DNA of 64,000 bases from Clonostachys chloroleuca (Eukaryota > Ascomycota > Sordariomycetes > Hypocreales > Bionectriaceae). Below the pieces are notes generated by a model. It made no database searches, had not been told where the DNA came from, and worked only from the letters and a program-made list of their open reading frames with translations. Shown here one piece after another: positions 57,232 to 64,000 of this stretch (its first letter is position 1; every line of letters starts with the position of its first letter). The stretch is taken from NCBI GenBank assembly GCA_037952775.1, contig JBANAY010000004.1, forward strand, positions 9,114,001-9,178,000, read 5' to 3'. The translations under genes and the position numbers were made by a program.

Positions 57232-58937
57232 ATGGACTCACCAGCTCTCTCAAAGGGATCCAAAGAAAAGGACCTGGATCAAATCGCTCGGAGAGACTCC
57301 AAAGGCTCTAGCAACCCAAATGAACTCCCCAAATACGGCGACCTTGAAGACGCTGTCTTTGGTGAAGTAAGAGAGGGTGGTCCCAACTACCGCAACGTAT
57401 GTCACTGGAGTTTCTCTTCCGCTGTGCGATGACCGATTGCTGACCATGGTAATAGCTTGGATGGATCGCTACTGTCGCCCTCATGGCCAAGACGCAGATC
57501 GGTCTTGGTGTCTTGTCCATTCCTGACACATTCGACAAGCTGGGTATTGTTCCCGGCGTCCTCTGCCTGATTGCCGTGTCTGCCTCGACAACATGGTCGG
57601 GCTACATGGTCGGATCTTTCAAGCGCAACCACCCCGACGTCTACAGTTTGGATGAAGCTGGCTTCAAGATGTTCGGAGTTGTGGGCGTGAGGTCCTGTCT
57701 GTCGCCTTTATGCTTTGTAAGTTCCCCATTGGCTGCTCAATTATCAACAGTCGCAGGATGTGCCAATCTAACACTCTCCACCACAGACTGGATCTTTGTT
57801 GCTGGATCTGCTCATTTGGGTATCTCTATTGGCCTTAATTCAGTATCAAGCCACGCTGTCTGTACAGCTGTCTTCGTTGCCGTAGCCGCTGTTCTTGGCT
57901 TTGTCTTCTCCAGTATTCGTACTCTAGGGAAAATTGGCTGGCTCGCCTGGGTTGGGCTGTTCTGCATTCTGACTGCAAGTAAGTTCACAACCCGACACTG
58001 AAATGCTCTTTCAATGTGCGGTGGCTGACATCTCTCAAACAGTCTTCTGCGTCACCATTGCCGTCGGTGTTCAAGATCGGCCCGCCGCCGCCCCTGAAGG
58101 TCCATGGAAGTCGAACTACAAAATCATCGGCTCGCCTAACTTTGTCGACGGCATCTCCGCGGTTTCTTCCCACATCTTTGCCTTTGCCGGCACACCTGCC
58201 TTCTTCTCCATCGCGGCCGAGATGCGAGAGCCAAGACACTACACTCGATCTCTCCTTACTTGCCAGACGATTGTGACTGTTACATACATCACCATCGGAG
58301 TTGTAGTCTATTATTACTGCGGCTCGTATGTCGCATCGCCGGCTCTGGGGTCTGCTGGTGCTATTATGAAGAAAGTCTGCTACGGCCTGGCGCTTCCCGG
58401 CCTCATCGTCACCACCATGATCGTCACTCATGTAAGCTTTGACTCTACCTAGCAAGCCGCCACCTCCAACACAACTCATTTGGCTAACCGCACTTTGAAT
58501 CATAGGTCCCCGCCAAGTATCTTTTCCTCCGACTCCTTCGAGGCACACCCCATCTTAACTCCAACAGTCTTGTTCACTGGGGCACCTGGCTCGCCTGTAC
58601 CGGAGGCGTGACCCTCATCGCGTACATCATCGCCAGCGCAATCCCCATCTTTGGCAACCTGGTATCTTTGATCGGCGCTCTCCTCGGCACACTGATGTGC
58701 TTCCAGCCGTACGGGTGCATGTGGCTCTACGACAACTGGTCCGCCGGAAAGAACAACAGGACCACCAAGTGGACCCTCATGGTCGTCTGGAGCGTCTTCA
58801 TGATCGTTGTCGGTACCTTCCTCATGGTTGGCGGAACATACGGGTCAGTCATGGCGATTATTGAGTCCTACCAGGCTAGTGGAGGATCGTCAGCCTGGAG
58901 CTGCGCCGATAACTCCAACTCGGGCGGTGCCCACTGA
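57232..58937 (+). CDS. Second AAAP amino-acid permease, five exons, with a one-base frameshift in exon 2
   Basis: Predicted exons 57232-57396, 57456-57716, 57787-57978, 58043-58431 and 58506-58937 (introns 59-74 bp with good consensus). The N-terminus is polar; WIATVALMAKTQIGLGVLSIP is the TM1 signature, GFKMFG, SAHLGISIGLN, FAFAGTPAFFSIAAEM and AIPIFGNLVS mark later spans, and the tail CADNSN resembles the other permease at 769-2250. Exon 2 needs one extra G in a G3 run (57683-57685) to pass from GFKMFGVVG into the frame that reads REVLSVAFML and splices correctly into YWIFVAGSA; otherwise the spliced message stops early in exon 3. An unspliced 172-codon frame exists but destroys the protein. 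Either a pseudogene or a homopolymer error. Confidence 0.87.
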
Positions 58938-59777
58938 AGTCGTTTAAACTTGAGCAATGTATGTATTACTAGGAATTAAGAAGATTCGATTGGGTGCTGG
59001 CACCCGGAATTAAGTACAGCTCTCGCGTTTTTGCACTACTCATTCACGCACATTGAAGTCGATTGTATGTGGGATCCTCTGGGAGCTACGTCTACTTACC
59101 GAGGTGTCACAGGGTCAAGGGCTGGACAGGCTTAAGGCGACACTAGACGGCGATAGGCCAGCCAGCAGAAATGAAGAAGTTAGGTATCTTTGAGAAGACA
59201 CCGGAATAAACGAAGGATGGTGTAACTGGCGACGTAATATCATTATTTGATCCACCCGAGTTGATTTCTGCGGCGTGGTGATCCTTGATGCCGGTGAAAA
59301 CGGATCGCCTCTTGAAGCATGATACAGTACCAACCTCAAATCAAAGCGAACATTGGATTTGTCTATCGATGTCTCTTTGAACGAGCACCTTCGATCTAGC
59401 AAAAAGAAGACGGTGGACGGAAGTTGACACCGCTTGTCACAAGTTAACACTCTTTACACAACCTCCAATCCTTCCTTCCCAACTGGCGACAACTAGGACG
59501 AGGGGGTTGTTGCCTCAGAACACTACTCAAGGTGTGCCCCACTAATATTCCCCACCTTTCCTCCACTTTTTGACCGAGGTGCGGTACAGGAAATCAGAGG
59601 CAAGTTCGGGGGAGCAAACCATCTGGGCAACCACCCTCAGACAGCCACCCCTTGACGTACGAAACACTTCTTACTCTCCCCTTTCTTTCTCTCCATCAGG
59701 CTCAGCCCTTTATGAGAATATTCACCGATTTTATCATCGTGCACAACGCCGCCCCCCCATATGACGGCAGATAGGCT

Positions 59778-59803
59778 GGTCAGCTTCGCAGCTATCGCTC
59801 GTC
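59778..59803 (+). repeat. CAGCGATCGCTCGTC repeat, copy 4
   Basis: GGTCAGCTTCGCAGCTATCG then CTCGTC; 43 bases upstream of copy 5, with GCAGACAG between them as in the 6.0-kb copies. Confidence 0.75.
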
Positions 59804-59820
59804 ACAGCAGCAGACAGCTA

Positions 59821-59846
59821 GGTCAGCTTCGCAGCGATCGCTCGTC
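59821..59846 (+). repeat. CAGCGATCGCTCGTC repeat, copy 5
   Basis: GGTCAGCTTCGCAGCGATCG then CTCGTC; the best-preserved copy. Confidence 0.8.
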
Positions 59847-60091
59847 TTGTCCCCGTGCCCTCTGGCAATGGAACAGATCACTCAAACTCAGAAACTCCAA
59901 AGGAGAATGCGTACAGAAAGAGGCCAAGAGCCAGAACCCGACCAGAACGTTACGATTCGAAGAAAAGGACATCTCATACCCCTCGGAATGAGCACAGGTC
60001 TAGTAAAAAACGGAAGTCTGGAACAAAGTGGAGGAAACCACGAGCTAGAAGTGGGCGTCAGAATAACAGGGACTGCAAAGGTGCTTCCATC

Positions 60092-60115
60092 TGAGCTTCG
60101 CATCTATCGCCCGTC
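60092..60115 (+). repeat. CAGCGATCGCTCGTC repeat, copy 6 (diverged)
   Basis: TGAGCTTCGCATCTATCGCC then CGTC. Confidence 0.6.
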
Positions 60116-60280
60116 TTGAGAGCATTATTAGCTAATACGAAACTAGGTGCATGATATTGAATTTTCCAAAGCGAATGCCGCAATTGCCAAGGACAAGGTT
60201 ACCGCGGTACAGGAGGAGCGAAATGTACTACTCACGTCTATTCAGGAGGAGAAGGCGAAATGACATCTTTTATCCATATG

Positions 60281-60342
60281 AGAGTTCGAGTATATAAAAA
60301 ATAGTAATGAAAATTGCCAGACCCGACATCTCAACACAATGA
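60281..60342 (-). repeat. TTGAGATGTCGGGTCTG dispersed repeat, copy 4 (inverted)
   Basis: The minus strand reads TTGTGTTGAGATGTCGGGTC, then TTTCATTACTATTTTTTATA and TACTCGAA. Confidence 0.75.
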
Positions 60343-62512
60343 ATATTACTCTACCCATTTCGTACCGCCGCCAAGTCTCGCTTCGAACCAGTATGCCAAA
60401 TTTCCAGTCTAAAATGGACTGCCATATGCAAGAAAGCTTAGCTTTGACAAGATACTCGGAATTTGCGATTCCTTCGTCATCCGGGATCCAAATGGGTTCC
60501 ATGAGATTCTCATCACCAAGCTCGTGTTCCCCTTCTCTCTGTTCTGCCATCTCCAAAAATCGTCACCCAGACGTGCGGTTCACAAGCTGTTGACAGGTTT
60601 TGCATTTCTCCACAAAGAGCTTTGGAATAGATCCGCATAAGGGCGACTTTAGTATCGCAGTTCTGCAGCCTTGATCAGGTAGAGATCTCAGCCTTTTGAG
60701 AAACTCGCCTGTTATACCTGCTGTCTCATGAAACCATTTTATCGTAAGGAAAAAAAATGAAGATATACCTTACCGAAGCCGTGGATCTTAAATCATTTCT
60801 TTCTGGGAAGCAAGAGCGTTCTCCTTTGATCACCGCCATCACCAAAGTTGTTAAAACCACCGCTGAGTCACTAAGGAGTACCGGTATTCACTAGGCACAA
60901 AGCCCCAGATTCATTCGTCTGCTGCAAGATGTTATTGAAAGGACTGGCCAGGCCTCACACGGCAGGCCGCCTCAACCTCGAGCCATTCGCCAACGCGCTG
61001 AGAAGCTGCCTCGCTCTCCTCGACCTCATGTGTTCACGACATGCCCCTACCACCCACACCCAGCTAGCTTTCGAACACCTGCTGATAAGACCGCCGTTTC
61101 TGAGCGAGACGCATCTTGCAGTCGCTTTGGTGGGTGGCGTGGTTGAGGAATCCGTATGAGACCGCGTCAGTCAACGATGGCTCAAAGAAAGCATTGGGTT
61201 TCGCATTACTGCTCAAATCGAGCCGGGGACGCCGTGGAGAACGCTGTCACCGCCATCGCTACCGTTATTACCTGCCCTCCTCCTCTTGTTGGTTGACGTC
61301 CCTCTCATCAGCACTTGTTGTTCAAGCTGGGTAAATAGCGCTAGCAGCGGCACCAAACAGCTGGACTAACAGATCTGTTTAAAGAACACAAGTTCGTCAT
61401 GATCATTTGGTAGAGCCTACCTGGAAAATGACTTCTTCTAAGAGTTACCGGCTGTGCCTCTCTGTGACGACACGGGCATCCGAAGTCTCCATCTAATTCA
61501 TGTCTAATGGAATGGTGGGTTCTCTCTGAAGCAAAAGGCCGACATCTGGATGTTGAGGTGCAAGGTGAGCTTCCCCGCATGGATAACCCATCTTTCAACT
61601 CGTACTAATCAAACTGCAGCCTAAAGACCGCCCAAATCGTGAAAGTGAATCTCTTTCTACGACGACCGCACTCGATATATCAGACCCTACCTCCCCCGGA
61701 CAACTGGCTCGATCTTTTCTAACTTCAACGTGCCTTCGCGTATGTTGAACACAAGCCTGACTCTGGGAGCCTGCCCACCTCATTGAAGGGAATGTCCAGC
61801 AGCACCTGGACATCTGCATTTTCTTCCTGCAACATGTGGAAATTATTACATCGAACACGCATGACTGATAGCTGTCCTTTGAATTAACCACTCATAGTTT
61901 GCCATCTGTACAACTGGGATGCAGCTATAAATGGGGCGCGCGGTGAAGGTTGCACAAAGTGCAGAAACCGTTGGGTCTGACGATTCTGGGCTAAAAGAGT
62001 CTTACGAAAGGATTACATCCAGCCTCTCGAGGAAGTGATTACTGCATGAAAGTAACCCCGCTCTACTCCCACACGAGCGTTCATTATACGTCATCTCACG
62101 CGAGCTAAGGATCAGTGACCTCACGTTCCGCTCGCTTCTGATAGCTGTGGTGCACGAGTACGAGGGCGTCTATTGCACATTCCCTGGGCCCGTGTGACTT
62201 GGTGAGCTGACTTTGCCCATCGCATTCGATTAATTCTCTTCGTAGCTTTCGGGTGCTGACTTCACATGCTTGGTTTGTTATGATTTGACCTGGTTACTTG
62301 ATAATGCAACTCTGACCTCTACTCATTAGCCTCCATTTTTACTGCACGTTCTTTTTTGCATATTCTCCTACCGTTGCTAGGCTGTACGGGAATCAGTATA
62401 AGAAGAACGGATTTCCAAAAGATTGCGTGGCAGAAAATCTACAGCATTGCCCTTCATTGCAAACAAAACAGCACCAAACCAACCACTCACCTCTTCTACC
62501 TCATCCGTCAAG

Positions 62513-64000
62513 ATGGAGGTCGAAGATAAATATGCGGATTTTGACTTTGATAAATATGTGGCAGAAAGTCTTCAGGACGGATCTGCGGAGTCTATTGTGT
62601 ACACAGCGAACGTTTACGCCGTGTTAGATGAGAAATCTCGGATGGAAGGCAACGGCGGATGGGGATTCAGAGACGGCCTTTTAGAGTATGCTATACACCA
62701 CAATTTTGCCTTTGCCGAGTCCGAAGAAAAGATGAATCTCCTTCAACAGCTCGCTGTAATTCTCGTCGATGAATGCGACGATGAGACGGACGAGCTTTTA
62801 TGCCTTTCTCGCAGAACTAAACTCTCGACCATTTTGGGACATCAATACACGCAAAGTGGTGAACGCGAGCACCTCATCAACGCTCTCAGTGAGATTGATA
62901 GAGCAGTGTCGTTATCCCCTCAAGCCCAGAGAACTCTGAACACCCCGGCGGGAGGCGTGATGGTGGTGCACCGTCCCGCCTCGGTGCTGCATGCGTTGAA
63001 TACATTGGCTACCAGGCTTGATGAATATTTTCAAATTACCGGGGCCTTGAACGCCCTCGACCGTTGCATCAGTATCAGAGAGGCCTTGGCTGGCCTTGTG
63101 CTTGAACCAGTCGAAGAATGCTTGGAGGCTCAAATTGAACTCCTTATCAATGCCGCTGACAGTCTACACCGACGGTACGAGCAAAGTGAGGAGGCGAGTG
63201 ACTATCTGGATCGGGCTTACGCTTATGCCCAATCAGCTGTTCTCCTATCAGGAAACGAGCAACATGAACTGTCTGGGGCTTTAGCTCAGTCGTCTCTAGC
63301 GGATGTGCTTGGTCGACGAGCGCTTGACACCAACAGCATGGGTGACCTAGAGGAGGCTATCCGATTATCTCGAAGCGTACGGCCCTTGTTTTCGCACGAT
63401 CCCAGTCGCTTGATGGAAAACGGTGTGAACCTTACATTGCGTATCCTTCAGAGACATGACATGATACGAAAAGGCCAAGGGGATATCGATGAGCAATTAT
63501 TGCTCAGAGAGATTGATGAAGCTATCACAATTGCGGACTCGACTCTTCGCAGCATGCCTGATGATCACCCAATTCGCCCCCACCTCAACAACCTCCTCGG
63601 ACACTGTCATTATGCCCGATACCTAGGAACAAGAGTTGAGGAGCGTGATCCCACGGTTGCGCTGGGTCATCTCTGGACAGCGCTCAACAGTAATAGATAT
63701 ACCTCTCTGTTTCGCCGCATACAAGCCGGCCGACAGATTGTTCGTATCTGTTGTGACGCATCCCTGTGGTCAGCGGCTTACGAAGCAGCGATCGCTACCG
63801 TCGCTCTGATACCTAAACTCTCACCCCGCGCGATCCAGATTTCTGACAAGCAGCGCATCCTGAGCGCCGATGATATCGTGGGGTTCGGTGCCGAGGCTGT
63901 TGCTCTTGCTATCGAGGCGGGAAAGGGTGGATATGCAGCGCTCTCTCTCGTTGAGAGTGCTCGAGGCTCGCTTGCTGCGTCTATATCTAATCTGCGAGTG
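62513..64000 (+). CDS. TPR/CHAT-type protein, 5' part (runs off the window)
   Basis: The frame is open for 496 codons from the ATG at 62513 (TCAAGATGG) to the last base, with no stop. The translation is helical and repetitive, with TPR-like segments (LLEYAIHHNFAFAESEEKMN, HLINALSEIDRAVSLSP, GALNALDRCISIREAL, YLDRAYAYAQSAVLLSG, DLEEAIRLSRSV). The last part, GFGAEAVALAIEAGKGGYAA then LSLVESARGSLAASISNLR, matches the linker that in fungal proteins leads into a CHAT (caspase-like HetF-associated TPR) domain, so a CHAT protease domain is expected just beyond the window. Such proteins are candidate effectors of regulated proteolysis or cell death; substrate unknown. No intron is needed in the visible part. 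Confidence 0.82.
   Translation, partial: MEVEDKYADFDFDKYVAESLQDGSAESIVYTANVYAVLDEKSRMEGNGGWGFRDGLLEYAIHHNFAFAESEEKMNLLQQLAVILVDECDDETDELLCLSRRTKLSTILGHQYTQSGEREHLINALSEIDRAVSLSPQAQRTLNTPAGGVMVVHRPASVLHALNTLATRLDEYFQITGALNALDRCISIREALAGLVLEPVEECLEAQIELLINAADSLHRRYEQSEEASDYLDRAYAYAQSAVLLSGNEQHELSGALAQSSLADVLGRRALDTNSMGDLEEAIRLSRSVRPLFSHDPSRLMENGVNLTLRILQRHDMIRKGQGDIDEQLLLREIDEAITIADSTLRSMPDDHPIRPHLNNLLGHCHYARYLGTRVEERDPTVALGHLWTALNSNRYTSLFRRIQAGRQIVRICCDASLWSAAYEAAIATVALIPKLSPRAIQISDKQRILSADDIVGFGAEAVALAIEAGKGGYAALSLVESARGSLAASISNLRV

Larger units (their letters stand above)
58938..62512. other. Gene-poor 3.6 kb with dispersed repeats; no intact gene seen
   Basis: Contains three CAGCGATCGCTCGTC-type copies and copy 4 of the TTGAGATGTCGGGTCTG family. 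At about 62040-62200 (+) a stretch reads LYVISRELRISDLTFRSLL-like in one frame and may be a relic exon, but I cannot name a family. Confidence 0.4.

Noticed and set aside
4982..62512. CRISPR arrays, plasmid or phage features
   Set aside because: Spliceosomal introns and fungal gene families identify nuclear eukaryotic DNA; the repeats are irregularly spaced and diverged, not CRISPR-like.

Overview
The window reads as genomic DNA of a filamentous ascomycete (Pezizomycotina, probably Eurotiomycetes; the genus cannot be fixed from the sequence alone). The reasons are short 50-120 bp introns with GT(A/G)NG(T/N) donors, CTAAC/CTGAC branch points and YAG or AAG acceptors, widely spaced monocistronic genes on both strands, and fungal-only families: Zn2Cys6 regulators, HET, HeLo, NACHT-ankyrin, rhodopsin-like membrane proteins and acetamidase-type amidases. 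All exon boundaries were worked out by hand from frame, splice consensus and remembered family patterns; no alignment was run.

Layout. 0-10 kb: an intronless amino-acid permease (AAAP), a small protein-kinase-like gene, a long gene-poor stretch with short dispersed repeats, and a tRNA-like Pol III unit on the minus strand. 10.5-37.8 kb: ten genes that look like a secondary-metabolite tailoring or catabolic cluster with no PKS/NRPS/terpene backbone in view: PRISE-type reductase, Zn2Cys6 regulator 1, six-exon amidase, five-exon O-methyltransferase, rhodopsin-like membrane protein, MFS sugar-type transporter, MDR/enoyl-reductase-like enzyme, epoxide hydrolase, nine-exon Zn2Cys6/Fungal_trans_2 regulator 2, and a Baeyer-Villiger-type flavin monooxygenase. 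37.9-45.6 kb: a programmed-cell-death/allorecognition island with a HeLo-domain gene (minus), a large HET-domain gene and a NACHT-ankyrin NLR (both plus). 46-47.5 kb: a secreted M14 carboxypeptidase. 47.5-57.2 kb: gene-poor and repeat-rich, with one decayed nuclease-like gene fragment. 57.2-58.9 kb: a second, multi-exon AAAP permease. 58.9-62.5 kb: more repeats. 62.5 kb to the end: a TPR/CHAT-type gene cut by the window edge.

The most interesting system is the death island. The HeLo gene appears to have a small spliced 3' exon coding a Gly/Asn/Gln-rich tail that resembles HET-s-type amyloid motifs. The neighbouring NLR carries, in a 26-nt micro-exon just before its NACHT domain, a nine-residue stretch that matches the HeLo tail (TQHIG shared exactly, four flanking conservative pairs). 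That is the architecture expected of an NLR that fires a pore-forming HeLo effector by amyloid templating. In this sequence the NLR is interrupted by one in-frame TAA between NACHT and ankyrin parts.

Three otherwise intact genes (epoxide hydrolase, M14 peptidase, second AAAP permease) each need one extra base in a G/C homopolymer to stay in frame. The shared signature makes assembly homopolymer error as likely as true pseudogenisation.
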